Shown one piece after another: positions 17,618 to 27,328 of a DNA stretch of 64,000 bases. This stretch comes from Paracoccaceae bacterium (GTDB lineage: Bacteria; Pseudomonadota; Alphaproteobacteria; Rhodobacterales; Rhodobacteraceae), in the NCBI GenBank assembly GCA_022448245.1, contig JAKVCO010000012.1:1-64000 (forward strand), written 5' to 3'. The notes under the pieces are model-generated. The model was not told the origin of the DNA. It ran no database searches and was given only the letters and a program-made list of their open reading frames with translations. The position numbers and the translations under genes are program-made. The stretch's first letter is position 1. Each line of letters opens with the position of its first letter.

Positions 17618-19251
17618 CGGCCCGCGTTGCGGCCTGAGAAGATGCAGCCCCCGAGGAAGGTGCCTTCAAGCGCGTTCCACCCGTGATAGCCCCCGCCGCC
17701 GAAGCCCGCGACCTCGCCCGCTGCATAAAGTCCGGGTACCGGTTCACCATCGGCGCCAAGGGCGCGACCTTCCAGATCGGTCTCAAGCCCGCCCAGCGTT
17801 TTGCGCGTGAGGACGTGGAGGCGTACCGCGATCAGCGGAGCATTCTCGGGGTCGAGGAACTTATGCGGCTTGGCCGTCCGGATCAGCTTGTCGCCCCGGT
17901 AGTTCCGCGCGGCGTGGATCGCCATGATCTGTGCGTCCTTCGAGAAGGGGTTATCGATCTGAGCATCACGCGTCTCAATCTGCGCGCGCAGCTTCGCCTC
18001 ATCAATGAGGCCGCCGCCTGCGACTTGGTTCATCCCACGCACAAGGCTTTCGAGGTTTTGGGAGACGACGAAATCTTCGCCGCGCTCTTTGAATGCCTCC
18101 ACGGGGCCGGTTGCGCGTTTGCCGGAGAGGATGCGTTCCTGAATGACTTTGAGCCAGGAGCCGCCGGTGAAATCGGGGTTCTGCTCGGAGCCGGAGAGCG
18201 CGAACTCCTTCTTGATGATCTGCTGGGTCAGCACGAACCAGCTGTAGCTGTGGCCGGTGGACAGGATTTCTTTCAGCGTGCCTTGGCTGTCGAAGCCCGG
18301 CAGTGCGGGGGGCTTCAGGCGGTCACCGGTGGCGGAGAACCACATGGAGGACGGCCCCGGCAGGATGCGGATGCCGTGGTTGGGCCAGATTGGATCCCAG
18401 TTCTTCACGCCCTCGGTGTAGTGCCACATGCGGTCGTTGTTGATCTGACGCGCGCCTGCGGCCTCGGAGATGCCAAGCATGCGCCCGTCCACATGGGCCG
18501 GCACGCCGGAGACCATGCCTTCGGGCGGCTGGCCCAAGCGCTCTACGGGCCAAGACTTGCGCACCATCTCGAAGTTGCCGCCGATCCCGCCGGAGGTGAC
18601 GATGACGGAAGGCGCCTCAAAGCGGAAATCACCGGTGGCGTCGCGGTTGGTTTTCTGCCCGCGTTCGGCAGGATCGTCCGCCAGCGTCACGCCGGAGACG
18701 CCTACGGCGCGGCCGTCCTGCATCTCGATCCGGTCCACCTGGTGGCGGAACGCATAGGTGAGAAGTCCGGCTTCCTCATGCGCGCCGCAGCGGTCCACGA
18801 AGGGCTGCAGCACGCCGGGCCCCGTGCCCCAAGTGATGTGAAAGCGCGGGACGGAATTGCCGTGCCCGTCCGAGAATGAGCCGCCCCGTTCCGCCCAGCC
18901 CACGACCGGGAACCAACGCATTCCCATGGCGTGAAGCCACGGGCGCATCTCGCCCCCGGCGAAGTTCAGGTATTCCTCGGCCCAGCGGCGGGGCCAGTGA
19001 TCCTCGGCCCGGTCAAACTGCGCCGAGCCCGCCCAATCCTGCGCGGCGAGAGCGGCTGAGTCCTTGATCCCCATGCGCCGCTGTTCGGGCGTATCGACCA
19101 TAAAGAGGCCACCCAGCGACCAAAACGCCTGACCGCCAAGGTTCTGCGGCCCTTCCTGATCTACGACGATCACCTTCTTGCCCCGGTCACACAGCTCTGC
19201 CGCTGCAACGAGGCCTGCAAGGCCGCCACCCACGATAATTGCATCTGCCAT
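17608..19251 (-). CDS. FAD-binding dehydrogenase (KsdD/fumarate-reductase-like)
   Basis: The 547-residue flavoprotein has the dinucleotide motif IIVGGGLAGLVAAAELC (residues 4-20), EGPQNLGGQAFWSLGG, VTSGGIGGNFEMV and the C-terminal VPGLYAAGEVAGFGGGGYHG FAD block. This layout is that of the 'FAD-binding dehydrogenase' group related to 3-ketosteroid dehydrogenases and fumarate reductase flavoproteins. The ATG at 19251 starts directly before the FAD strand. It stands alone on the minus strand, 99 bases from the divergent ABC operon. Substrate unknown. Confidence 0.85.
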   Translation of the reverse strand: MADAIIVGGGLAGLVAAAELCDRGKKVIVVDQEGPQNLGGQAFWSLGGLFMVDTPEQRRMGIKDSAALAAQDWAGSAQFDRAEDHWPRRWAEEYLNFAGGEMRPWLHAMGMRWFPVVGWAERGGSFSDGHGNSVPRFHITWGTGPGVLQPFVDRCGAHEEAGLLTYAFRHQVDRIEMQDGRAVGVSGVTLADDPAERGQKTNRDATGDFRFEAPSVIVTSGGIGGNFEMVRKSWPVERLGQPPEGMVSGVPAHVDGRMLGISEAAGARQINNDRMWHYTEGVKNWDPIWPNHGIRILPGPSSMWFSATGDRLKPPALPGFDSQGTLKEILSTGHSYSWFVLTQQIIKKEFALSGSEQNPDFTGGSWLKVIQERILSGKRATGPVEAFKERGEDFVVSQNLESLVRGMNQVAGGGLIDEAKLRAQIETRDAQIDNPFSKDAQIMAIHAARNYRGDKLIRTAKPHKFLDPENAPLIAVRLHVLTRKTLGGLETDLEGRALGADGEPVPGLYAAGEVAGFGGGGYHGWNALEGTFLGGCIFSGRNAGRHA

Positions 19252-19350
19252 GGCGCGACCCTGCCACGACAATCGCAGGAATGCACAGCCTCCTGCGCAC
19301 TAGCAACGCTACGTCGTGGCGGTTAACTGGAGGAACGAAAGGGGCCGCCC

Positions 19351-20283
19351 ATGTCATCTATTGTTTCCATCAAAGGGCTAACCAAGCGCTACGCCTCGGG
19401 GTTCGAGGCGCTCAAAGGCGTCGATCTCGACATCGAGGAAGGCGAAGTGCTTGCCCTGCTCGGACCGAACGGCGCGGGCAAGACCACGCTGATTTCGACG
19501 ATTTGCGGGATCACGACAGCGACCGGCGGCTCGATCACCGTGGGCGGGCATGACCACCGCGAGGCCTACCGCAAAGCGCGCGGCCTCATCGGCCTCGTCC
19601 CGCAGGAGATCAACCTTGAGCCCTTCGAGCAGGTGCAAAACACGGTGCGATTCTCCCGCGGGCTTTTCGGCAAACCGCGCAACGACGCCTACATCGCGGA
19701 GCTCCTCGAGACGCTGAGCCTTGGCGACAAGGCCACGAGCCAGATCCGGGAGCTCTCGGGCGGCATGAAGCGCCGCGTGCTCATCGCCAAAGCGTTGGCG
19801 CATGAGCCGCGCGTCCTCTTCCTCGATGAGCCCACAGCAGGTGTCGATGTGGAGCTGCGCAACGGCATGTGGGAGACGGTGGACAAGCTGCGCCAGCAGG
19901 GCGTCACGATCATCCTCACCACCCACTACATCGAAGAGGCCGAAGCCATCGCCGACCGCGTGGCCGTGATCTCCAAAGGGCAGATCCTGCTCGTGGAGGA
20001 GAAAGACAGCCTCATGGCCCGCATGGGTCAAAAGCAGCTCACTGTGGAGCTGACGGCGCCGATCGAGGCGATCCCCGACGCGCTCGCCCGGCCGGGGCTG
20101 GAGCTGAGCGCCGACAAAGCGAGCCTCATCTACACCTACGACAGCACGGCCGAGCGCAAGGGCATCACCGCGCTGCTGACCGACCTGCCGGCCGCAGGCC
20201 TCCAACTGCGCGATCTGCAAACCAGCCAGTCGAGCCTTGAGGAAATCTTCGTGAGCCTCGTCCATCAGGGAGACGCCGCATGA
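19351..20283 (+). CDS. ABC transporter ATP-binding protein
   Basis: A 310-residue ATPase with Walker [11 protein letters not shown] (residues about 39-48), signature LSGGMKRRV, Walker [11 protein letters not shown] and switch His in LTTHYIEEA. It has the C-terminal extension usual for ABC-2 export ATPases of the DrrA/NodI class. The ATG of the permease gene overlaps its TGA (ATGA), so the two form one exporter. Substrate unknown. Confidence 0.92.
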   Translation: MSSIVSIKGLTKRYASGFEALKGVDLDIEEGEVLALLGPNGAGKTTLISTICGITTATGGSITVGGHDHREAYRKARGLIGLVPQEINLEPFEQVQNTVRFSRGLFGKPRNDAYIAELLETLSLGDKATSQIRELSGGMKRRVLIAKALAHEPRVLFLDEPTAGVDVELRNGMWETVDKLRQQGVTIILTTHYIEEAEAIADRVAVISKGQILLVEEKDSLMARMGQKQLTVELTAPIEAIPDALARPGLELSADKASLIYTYDSTAERKGITALLTDLPAAGLQLRDLQTSQSSLEEIFVSLVHQGDAA

Positions 20284-21041
20284 ATTTCGAGGCTATCCGC
20301 GCCATCTACACCTTCGAGATGGCCCGCTTCTTCCGCACGCTGGCGCAGAGCTTCATCTCGCCCGTGCTCTCCACCTCGCTCTATTTCGTGGTCTTCGGCA
20401 CCGCCATCGGCAGCCGCATCGATAGCGTGGAGGGCGTGAGCTATGGCGCGTTCATCGTGCCGGGGCTCGTGATGCTCTCGGTCATGACGCAGGCGATTTC
20501 CAACGCGTCTTTCGGGATCTACTTTCCGAAATTCATAGGCACGATCTACGAACTGCTCTCGGCACCGGTGAACTTCATCGAGATCGTCATCGGCTATGTG
20601 GGGGCGGCGGCCACCAAATCGCTCTTTATCGGGCTGGTGATCCTGGCGACGTCGTTCCTCTTCGTCGACATCACCATCGCCCATCCTTTCGCGATGCTGG
20701 CGTTCCTCGTGCTCACCTGTCTGAGCTTCGCACTCATGGGCTTCATCATCGGCATCTGGGCGGGCAACTTTGAGCAGCTGCAGCTGATCCCGCTTTTGAT
20801 CGTCACACCGCTCGTGTTTTTGGGCGGCTCTTTCTACTCGATCACGATGCTGCCGCCGATCTGGCAGCAGATCAGCTACTTCAACCCGGTGGTCTATCTG
20901 ATCTCTGGCTTCCGCTGGTCGTTCTTTGGCCAAGCAGATGTGCCGATCGCGGTGTCACTCTTGGCGATCGGAGGCTTCACGACGCTCTGCCTCGCGATCA
21001 TCTGGTGGATCTTCAAAACCGGCTGGCGCATCCGCGACTAA
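20280..21041 (+). CDS. ABC-2 type exporter permease
   Basis: The 253-residue protein has six membrane segments and the ABC-2 signature region near residues 170-200 ([20 protein letters not shown], then a periplasmic loop and [13 protein letters not shown]). It pairs with the overlapping ATPase gene as a homodimer exporter. YadH/DrrB-like members export lipids, polysaccharides or drugs; nothing here decides which. Confidence 0.9.
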   Translation: MNFEAIRAIYTFEMARFFRTLAQSFISPVLSTSLYFVVFGTAIGSRIDSVEGVSYGAFIVPGLVMLSVMTQAISNASFGIYFPKFIGTIYELLSAPVNFIEIVIGYVGAAATKSLFIGLVILATSFLFVDITIAHPFAMLAFLVLTCLSFALMGFIIGIWAGNFEQLQLIPLLIVTPLVFLGGSFYSITMLPPIWQQISYFNPVVYLISGFRWSFFGQADVPIAVSLLAIGGFTTLCLAIIWWIFKTGWRIRD

Positions 21042-21097
21042 GACTGGCGGCTACGCGGACAAACCAGACTTTCAAAGTGGCAGGAGAAACGACCGCT

Positions 21098-21439
21098 TCA
21101 GTTGCCGATCGTGTTCCGGTCAAGCACCATGAATGCATCCCGCTCAAAATAATGCCGAAATGCTTCAAGCAGCTGATCCAACTGAACCGTTCCTACTTGA
21201 GCCGTCAGATTGGCGTGTATGCTTTGAATGTCCTGAATTGCCAAAATGTATGAGAAGCCACGCGCCTTAGCCTCAGCAGGTTCTTCGTCCTCGTCAGTGT
21301 CTACACTGTCAGGATCAAGAACCAAGCAGGGACTGTTCAGGTCGGCTAGGTTGTCTGGATCAGCGTAAAGCGCGTCGCTCCATCTGAACGAGTTTGGCTC
21401 GCTGAGAACTTCAACAATTGTTCTGAGCGTCTCGGTCAT
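21098..21439 (-). CDS. Hypothetical acidic protein
   Basis: The 113-residue protein starts MTETLRTIVEVL at 21439. It is acidic with a DTDEDEEPAEA stretch and a WSDALYAD block, and has no membrane segment. The 56 bases after the ABC permease separate the convergent ends. Base composition is less GC-rich than the neighbours, and no family is recognised with certainty. Size, acidity and the single-gene setting would suit an immunity-type protein, but no toxin gene is near. Confidence 0.5.
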   Translation of the reverse strand: MTETLRTIVEVLSEPNSFRWSDALYADPDNLADLNSPCLVLDPDSVDTDEDEEPAEAKARGFSYILAIQDIQSIHANLTAQVGTVQLDQLLEAFRHYFERDAFMVLDRNTIGN

Positions 21440-21737
21440 GGGCAGGTTTCTGTTTGATGGCACTTTTACGGGTGGTAGCTCAATTGTCGCATAGGCAATC
21501 GAGCCAAGTCTATCGGCAAAGTCACAACAGCAGACATTCGCCGCCATCGCTGCATTTGGTAGGTCTGGGCTCGAAGCTGCCGTTGGCTGACGGGCCATGC
21601 GCTAGGGCCACGCCCGCTCATGTACGCAACGAGAAGAGCCCAAAAAGCTCCGAAGAACCTAGCGTAATTGCAACTTCCACGTGCGCGTGAACCGCGCTGC
21701 CTTGTTGCTGGGGCTGGGTGGGCCTAAATGGACCCAG
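21440..21737. other. Gene-poor gap before the S49 peptidase gene
   Basis: About 300 bases with no convincing coding frame. Frames running through it extend the genes on either side without family-like sequence. It holds the promoter region for the peptidase gene, and perhaps remnants. Confidence 0.4.
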
Positions 21738-22526
21738 ATGAAACGCTATATTCCCTTCATGAAGAACGACCCGGAGGTCGCCGTTGTGCGCCTCGATGGG
21801 CTCATTGCGGCCGGACGTGGCCTCAATGACAACGGGATCGGTCCGGCGATCGAGAAAGCCTTTGCAGCCAAGCGCACGGCCGTGGCGTTGGTGATCAACT
21901 CTCCGGGTGGCAGCCCCGTGCAATCGGCGCTGATCGGCGCGCGCATTCGGCGGTTGTCCGAGGAAAAGAACATCCCCGTCTATGCCTTCGTCGAAGACGT
22001 AGCGGCCTCAGGGGGCTACTGGCTCGCCGCTGCGGCGGACGAGATATTCGTGGACGAAAGCTCCGTCATCGGATCGATCGGTGTGATCTCTGCCAGCTTC
22101 GGCGCGGTGGAAGCGATTGAGAAGCTGGGCATCGAGCGCCGTGTCTACACGGCTGGTAAGTCCAAGAGCATGAACGACCCCTTCCGTCCCACGAAGGAGG
22201 AAGACGTCGCGCGCCTGAAGCGCCTGCTCGATGACATCCATCAGACCTTCATCAACCACGTCACCCGCCGCCGGGGCGAGAAGCTCGCGGACGACGACCG
22301 CCTGTTCACGGGTGAGATTTGGGTGGGCCAGTCGGGTGTCGATGTGGGCCTCGCGGACGCTGTGGGGCATATCGTGCCCACCATGCGCGCCCGCTTTGGC
22401 GAGAAGGTGAAATTCCGCCGCTTTGGTCAAAAGCGCTCGCTGCTCACGCGGCTTGGAGCGCGCGCCCTAAGCGAGCTGGAATACGGCGTTGAGGAGCGGG
22501 CGGCCTTCGCCCGGTTTGGCCTCTGA
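21738..22526 (+). CDS. S49 family (SppA/SohB-like) membrane-associated serine peptidase
   Basis: The 262-residue protein has the Clp-like fold signatures VALVINSPGGSPVQSA and the nucleophile Ser in DVAASGGYWLAAAAD, followed by SSVIGSIGVIS. The general-base Lys is in TAGKSKSMNDPF. The ATG at 21738 is preferred because the family sequence begins MKRYIPF. No clear signal peptide is present, as in short cytoplasmic-side S49 proteins. It would degrade membrane peptides or signal-peptide remnants. It is followed after one base by a small zinc-ribbon gene. Confidence 0.85.
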   Translation: MKRYIPFMKNDPEVAVVRLDGLIAAGRGLNDNGIGPAIEKAFAAKRTAVALVINSPGGSPVQSALIGARIRRLSEEKNIPVYAFVEDVAASGGYWLAAAADEIFVDESSVIGSIGVISASFGAVEAIEKLGIERRVYTAGKSKSMNDPFRPTKEEDVARLKRLLDDIHQTFINHVTRRRGEKLADDDRLFTGEIWVGQSGVDVGLADAVGHIVPTMRARFGEKVKFRRFGQKRSLLTRLGARALSELEYGVEERAAFARFGL

Positions 22527-22527
22527 G

Positions 22528-22710
22528 ATGATCGTTAAGATCGTCACCTTCTTCCTGATCTTCGTCGCCGTGATGGCGATGTTCGGGCGTATCCGCTTCC
22601 CGCATCTGCCGGGGGTCGAAAAGATGCGTCAGCTGACGTCCCGCAAATGCCGCGCCTGCGGACGGCCGCGCATCGGCAAGGGCCCCTGTCCCTGCGGGAA
22701 GGAAAGCTAG
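22528..22710 (+). CDS. Small membrane protein with CxxC zinc ribbon
   Basis: The 60-residue protein has an N-terminal membrane helix (IVKIVTFFLIFVAVMAMF), then a short zinc-ribbon-like tail CRACGRP ... GPCPCGKES. It starts two bases after the peptidase stop and ends four bases before the antiporter start, so it belongs to that operon. It is conserved-looking but has no function I know. Confidence 0.7.
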   Translation: MIVKIVTFFLIFVAVMAMFGRIRFPHLPGVEKMRQLTSRKCRACGRPRIGKGPCPCGKES

Positions 22711-22713
22711 GCC

Positions 22714-23676
22714 GTGGATCAACTGCTCGATTGGGTAAACGTGGCGCTGGGCCTCACGATCCTGCTGCTGGCAGGCGACGTTCTGGTCAAAGGGGCGGTG
22801 AACTTGGCGCTGCGCCTCGGTATCCCCGCGCTCATCGTCTCACTGACAATCGTGGCCTTCGGCACCTCGGCGCCTGAGCTTCTGATTGCCATCCAAGCGG
22901 TGCTTGAAGGACAACCAGGCCTCGCGGTGGGCAATGTGGTGGGGTCGAATACTGCCAATGTGCTCTTGGTGCTGGGCGTCCCGGCGCTGTTGGCCACGCT
23001 CAATGTCGGGGAGTGTGAGACGCGTAAGAGCTATGTCATCATGCTTTTGGGATCGCTTCTCTTCATCGGTTTGGCCTTTATGGGCCCGCTTACATGGTGG
23101 CACGGCCTCATTTTGCTCGGCGCCTTGTCCCTGATCCTCTTTGATCAGGGGCGTGAGGCAATGACCCATCGTTCGTCCTGTGGCGCCGTCGCCGACGAAG
23201 AGGAAGACGTCGAAGGCGCGGACCCCGAGATGCCAGGCTGGAAGATCGCCGTGTTTATCCTGCTGGGGATCGCGGGCCTGCCGCTGGGTGCGGATCGTCT
23301 AGTGGAGGGTGCCTCTGACATCGCGCGGGACTTCGGCATGTCTGACGCGGCCATCGGGCTGACGCTTGTGGCCATTGGCACCTCGCTGCCAGAGCTTGCA
23401 ACGACCATGGTCGCAGCCTTCCGCAAGCAGGCGGATGTGGCGCTGGGCAATGTCATCGGCTCCAACCTCTTTAACTTGCTGGCGATCATGGGGGTCACGG
23501 CTCTCGTTGCGCCGATCCGTGTGGCCGAGGATTTCCTCGAGTCCGACTTCTGGATCATGCTTGCGGCCTCTCTCGTGCTCGCACCCTTCGTGTTCTTGCG
23601 CTGGCATATGACCCGGGCTTGGGGCGGTGCTTTCGTGGTAGCCTACATCATTTACATCATCGTGGTGCTCGACTGA
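22714..23676 (+). CDS. Calcium/sodium antiporter (YrbG family)
   Basis: The 320-residue inner-membrane protein carries two homologous alpha-repeats of the CaCA superfamily: FGTSAPELLIA with GNVVGSNTANVLL in the first half, and IGTSLPELATT with GNVIGSNLFNLLA in the second. It starts with GTG at 22714. It exchanges Ca2+ against Na+ or H+. Its TGA overlaps the ATG of the SDR gene by one base. Confidence 0.9.
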   Translation: MDQLLDWVNVALGLTILLLAGDVLVKGAVNLALRLGIPALIVSLTIVAFGTSAPELLIAIQAVLEGQPGLAVGNVVGSNTANVLLVLGVPALLATLNVGECETRKSYVIMLLGSLLFIGLAFMGPLTWWHGLILLGALSLILFDQGREAMTHRSSCGAVADEEEDVEGADPEMPGWKIAVFILLGIAGLPLGADRLVEGASDIARDFGMSDAAIGLTLVAIGTSLPELATTMVAAFRKQADVALGNVIGSNLFNLLAIMGVTALVAPIRVAEDFLESDFWIMLAASLVLAPFVFLRWHMTRAWGGAFVVAYIIYIIVVLD

Positions 23677-24446
23677 TGCGGGCATTGGTGACAGGGGCCG
23701 GGGCCCGCCTTGGGCGCGCCATGGCCGTCAGTTTGGCGGAGCGCGGCTTTGACGTGGCAGTGCACTATTCGAGCTCCGCCGAGGGTGCGCGCGAAACCGT
23801 TGAGATTGTTGAGGCCGCAGGCCAGCGAGGCGTTGCCCTTCAAGCTGACCTCTTGAGTGAAAGCGAAACGCAGGCTCTCCTGCCCAAGGCCGCCGACGCG
23901 CTAGGCGGGCCGATCACCTGCCTGATCAACAACGCGTCGATCTTTGAGTACGACAACATGACCTCCGCTACCCGCGAGAGCTGGGACAGGCATTTGGAAT
24001 CGAATCTTCGCGCTCCATTTGTGCTGACCCAAGCACTCGCCGCGCAGGGCTTGGCGCCAGCCTCGGATGGGGAGCCTATGGCCTCCGCGCTTGTCGTGAA
24101 CATGATCGACCAACGGGTGCGCAAGCTGACGCCCGAGTTCATGACATACACGATCGCGAAGATGGGGCTTTGGGCTTTCACCCAGACCGCCGCGCAAGCG
24201 CTCGCACCGGCTGTGCGCGTGAATGCCATCGGGCCTGGGCCGACGCTGAAGGGCTCCCGCCAGTCCGAGGAACACTTCGCCAAGCAACGCGCCGCCACTA
24301 TCCTGGAGCGGGGCGCGAACCCCGCTGACATCACCGCAGCGCTGGGCTATTTTCTGGATGCGCCTGCTGTAACGGGGCAGCTTTTGTGCGTGGACGGGGG
24401 GCAGCACCTGGCATGGAAAACCGAAGACGTGATCGGCGTGGAGTGA
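23676..24446 (+). CDS. Short-chain dehydrogenase/reductase, pteridine-reductase-like
   Basis: The 256-residue classical SDR has TGAGARLGRAMA (cofactor site, residues 6-17), LINNASIFEYD (NNA motif) and catalytic YTIAK, and ends in the SDR C-terminus VTGQLLCVDGGQ. An arginine in GARLGR and the NASIF stretch resemble FolM/PTR1-type pteridine reductases using NADPH. The start is coupled to the antiporter stop. Substrate remains inferred. Confidence 0.82.
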   Translation: MRALVTGAGARLGRAMAVSLAERGFDVAVHYSSSAEGARETVEIVEAAGQRGVALQADLLSESETQALLPKAADALGGPITCLINNASIFEYDNMTSATRESWDRHLESNLRAPFVLTQALAAQGLAPASDGEPMASALVVNMIDQRVRKLTPEFMTYTIAKMGLWAFTQTAAQALAPAVRVNAIGPGPTLKGSRQSEEHFAKQRAATILERGANPADITAALGYFLDAPAVTGQLLCVDGGQHLAWKTEDVIGVE

Positions 24447-24728
24447 CAGGGGAGGCCGCACTTGTGCACCGATCCTCGCAGATGTCACGAAAGTGTTAAA
24501 AAAAGCACAAGGATTCCAGTGATTTGCGCTGCGGCAATAAAAAAATAAATGAAAACAATGGGTTGAAAAAAGTGCCCAAAAAATATGCATATTATCCAAG
24601 CCGCCATAAAACAAAGGAAAATTCACGTCACGCGAACCTTATCCGCCGAGTTATCCTCAGATTCCGTGGATATGATTTACGTTGCACACTCACGCTCCCT
24701 ATAGCAGCACCAATGAGAATCGCTTGTT
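24447..24728. other. AT-rich gap upstream of uvrC with DnaA-box-like sites
   Basis: A 282-base gap that is unusually AT-rich between 24495 and 24625 (runs of A, ATATGCATATTATCC) in an otherwise GC-rich region. Four sites resemble the DnaA box TTATCCACA: TTATCCAAG (24592), TTATCCGCC (24639), TTATCCTCA (24651) and, on the other strand, ATATCCACG (24665-24673). Only the third has one mismatch. It probably holds the uvrC promoter. No LexA-type GTTC-N7-GTTC was found by eye. Confidence 0.4.
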
Positions 24729-26600
24729 ATGTCAACTGAACACGACACTAACGACGTCCAAGAAGTCGGGCAGAGCGTCATCGCCCGCTATCTGCGGACG
24801 ATCGATGGCTCGCCCGGTGTGTACCGGATGCTCGATGCACAGAGCCGTGTTCTCTACGTCGGCAAGGCTAAGAACCTAAAGAACCGGGTGTCAAACTACG
24901 CCCGTGGTCAGGCCCACGCGCCGCATATCTATAGGGTTATCGCCGAAACCGCCTCGATGATGTTTCTGACCACCCGGACGGAGACGGAGGCGCTGCTTCT
25001 AGAGCAAAACCTGATCAAGCAGCTCAAGCCCAAGTACAACGTGCTGCTGCGTGACGACAAAAGCTTTCCCTATATCTTCATCAGCTCGGAACACGACTTT
25101 CCGCGTCTCGAAAAGCACCGGGGCGCGAAGACGCGTAAGGGCCGCTACTACGGCCCCTTTGCGTCGGCGGGCGCGGTGAACCGCACGCTCAACACGCTCC
25201 AGAAAGTCTTTCTGCTGCGCACCTGTTCAGACCGAGAGGTCGAGGCCGGGAACCGCCCTTGCCTGAACTACCACATGAAACGCTGCGCGGGCCCTTGCGG
25301 CGGCAAGATAAGTTCTGAGGATTACATGAAGCTCGTGCGCGAGGCGGACGACTTTCTACAAGGCAAAACCACGAAGGTTCAGCAGCAGCTCGCTGCGCAG
25401 ATGGAAGCGGCCTCGCAAGAGATGGAGTTCGAGCGCGCGGCCTCCCTCCGCGACCGGATCCGCGCGCTGACGCAAGTGCAGTCCGTTCAGGGCATCAACC
25501 CGCAGGGCGTGAAGGAGGCAGATGTCATCGCGCTCCACGTTGAGGGCGGCCAGGCCTGCGTGCAGGTCTTCTTCATCCGGGCGAACCAGAACTGGGGTAA
25601 CCGCGATTACTACCCCCGCGTGACCGGATCGAACTCCGAGGCGGAGATCATGCAGGCCTTCCTCGGTCAGTTCTATTCAGACCGGGAGCCGCCACGACAG
25701 GTAATACTGAGCCATGATGTAGAGGATCGCGAGCTCGTCACCGAGGCGCTGTCTGAAAAGGCAGGCCGCAAGGTGGAGGCCATCATCCCTCAGCGGGGCG
25801 AAAAGGCCGAGCTGATCTCAGGCGCCGCTCGCAACGCGCGCGAAAGCCTCGCCCGGAAGATGTCGGAGAGCGCGACTCAGCTGAAGCTGCTCAAAGGGAT
25901 CGCCGAGGCCTTCGATATGGAAACCCCGCCTAAGCGGATCGAGGTCTATGACAACTCCCACATCCAAGGCACCAATGCTGTGGGCGGCATGATCGTGGCG
26001 GGCGAGGAAGGGTTCCTGAAAAGCCAGTACCGCAAGTTCAACATTAAGGGTGAACAGCTCACCCCCGGAGACGACTTCGGCATGATGAAGGAGGTGCTTT
26101 CGCGTCGCTTCAAGCGCCTCTTGAAAGAAGACCCAGACCGCGAAACCGAGATGTGGCCAGACTTGCTCCTTATCGACGGCGGCCAGGGGCAGGTCTCAGC
26201 CGTGCATCAGATCATGAAGGAGCTTGGCGTCGAGGACATCGCCATGGTGGGCGTCGCCAAAGGTATCGACCGTGATCTCGGCAAGGAAGAGTTTCACCGC
26301 ATGGGCAAAGGCGTCAAAGCGCTGCGCCACAATGATCCGGTTCTCTATTTCGTCCAACGCATGCGGGACGAAGCCCACCGCTTCGCCATCGGCACGCACC
26401 GTGCCAAGCGCGCCAAGGCCATGTCAAAGAACCCGCTCGATGATATCCCCGGCGTGGGCGCGACCCGCAAACGCGCGCTGCTGACGCATTTTGGTTCGGC
26501 CAAAGCGGTCAGTCGCGCGAACCTCGCCGACCTGAAGGCGGTCGATGGGGTGAGCGAGGGCCTCGCCGAAAAGATCTACGGCTTCTTTCACGAAAGCTGA
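24729..26600 (+). CDS. uvrC: UvrABC excinuclease subunit C
   Basis: The 623-residue full-length UvrC has an N-terminal GIY-YIG nuclease domain (GVYRMLDAQSRVLYVGKAKN, residues about 30-49), a UvrB-interacting UVR motif near residue 220, the RNase-H-like domain with EVYDNSHIQGTNAVGG and LLLIDGGQGQV, and two C-terminal helix-hairpin-helix motifs (IPGVGATRKRAL). It makes both incisions in nucleotide excision repair. It is followed by pgsA, moaD and moaE on the same strand, an order common in Rhodobacterales. Confidence 0.97.
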   Translation: MSTEHDTNDVQEVGQSVIARYLRTIDGSPGVYRMLDAQSRVLYVGKAKNLKNRVSNYARGQAHAPHIYRVIAETASMMFLTTRTETEALLLEQNLIKQLKPKYNVLLRDDKSFPYIFISSEHDFPRLEKHRGAKTRKGRYYGPFASAGAVNRTLNTLQKVFLLRTCSDREVEAGNRPCLNYHMKRCAGPCGGKISSEDYMKLVREADDFLQGKTTKVQQQLAAQMEAASQEMEFERAASLRDRIRALTQVQSVQGINPQGVKEADVIALHVEGGQACVQVFFIRANQNWGNRDYYPRVTGSNSEAEIMQAFLGQFYSDREPPRQVILSHDVEDRELVTEALSEKAGRKVEAIIPQRGEKAELISGAARNARESLARKMSESATQLKLLKGIAEAFDMETPPKRIEVYDNSHIQGTNAVGGMIVAGEEGFLKSQYRKFNIKGEQLTPGDDFGMMKEVLSRRFKRLLKEDPDRETEMWPDLLLIDGGQGQVSAVHQIMKELGVEDIAMVGVAKGIDRDLGKEEFHRMGKGVKALRHNDPVLYFVQRMRDEAHRFAIGTHRAKRAKAMSKNPLDDIPGVGATRKRALLTHFGSAKAVSRANLADLKAVDGVSEGLAEKIYGFFHES

Positions 26601-26662
26601 CGAAACCATGAAAGACACTTTCGCCTCTGGATTTCTGAGCAAAATGGCGCAACACCCCTGAT

Positions 26663-27328
26663 ATGCATCTGAACCTGCCCAATATGCTGACGATTATGCG
26701 CCTTCTGGCGGCGCCAGGCATCGTCGTGGCCTTTCTGGCGCTGCCGCGCCCGATCGCGGATTGGGTGGCGATCGGGCTCTTCCTCGGCGCCTCGGTGACG
26801 GATTACGTCGATGGCCAGCTTGCGCGCGCTTGGAAGCAGGAAACAAAGCTCGGCGCCATGCTAGATCCCATCGCAGACAAGGCGATCGTGCTCACAGCGC
26901 TCCTTGCGCTCGCGGCCGTTTGGCAGCCCGTCTGGCTCATCATGCTCCCCGCGGCGCTCATCGTTTTCCGCGAGGTCTTCGTAAGCGGCCTGCGCGAATT
27001 TCTGGGCGACACCGCAGGCACGCTCAAAGTAACAAAGCTCGCCAAATGGAAGACCACGATCCAGATGGTCGCCATCACCGTGCTCCTCGCGCAAGGCATC
27101 CTCGAACACAGCCTAATCGAGCGTCTCGTGGGCATGGATCAGCAGCTTTACAACGACATCATCGCCGGCGTTGAAGAAGACGTACTGGGCATCGGCTGGC
27201 GCGAAGATGCCATCGGCTGGCTCCGCTTCAGCGGCGTCTCCCTCCTTTGGCTCGCCGCCGCGCTCACGATGGTCACAGGGTTTGACTACTTCGCCAAAGC
27301 ACGTCCGCACCTGCAGGGGGCAAAATGA
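26663..27328 (+). CDS. pgsA: CDP-diacylglycerol-glycerol-3-phosphate 3-phosphatidyltransferase
   Basis: The 221-residue membrane enzyme makes phosphatidylglycerol-phosphate. The CDP-alcohol phosphotransferase motif is complete: DYVDGQLARAWKQETKLG followed by LDPIADK. It is somewhat long because of a loop before the last helices. The ATGA overlap with moaD (27325-27328) couples the two genes. Confidence 0.95.
   Translation: MHLNLPNMLTIMRLLAAPGIVVAFLALPRPIADWVAIGLFLGASVTDYVDGQLARAWKQETKLGAMLDPIADKAIVLTALLALAAVWQPVWLIMLPAALIVFREVFVSGLREFLGDTAGTLKVTKLAKWKTTIQMVAITVLLAQGILEHSLIERLVGMDQQLYNDIIAGVEEDVLGIGWREDAIGWLRFSGVSLLWLAAALTMVTGFDYFAKARPHLQGAK

Noticed and set aside
17683-18879. Open frame of 398 codons on the plus strand
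   Set aside because: Antisense of the FAD dehydrogenase gene. The His/Asp/Arg-rich translation is typical of high-GC shadow frames.
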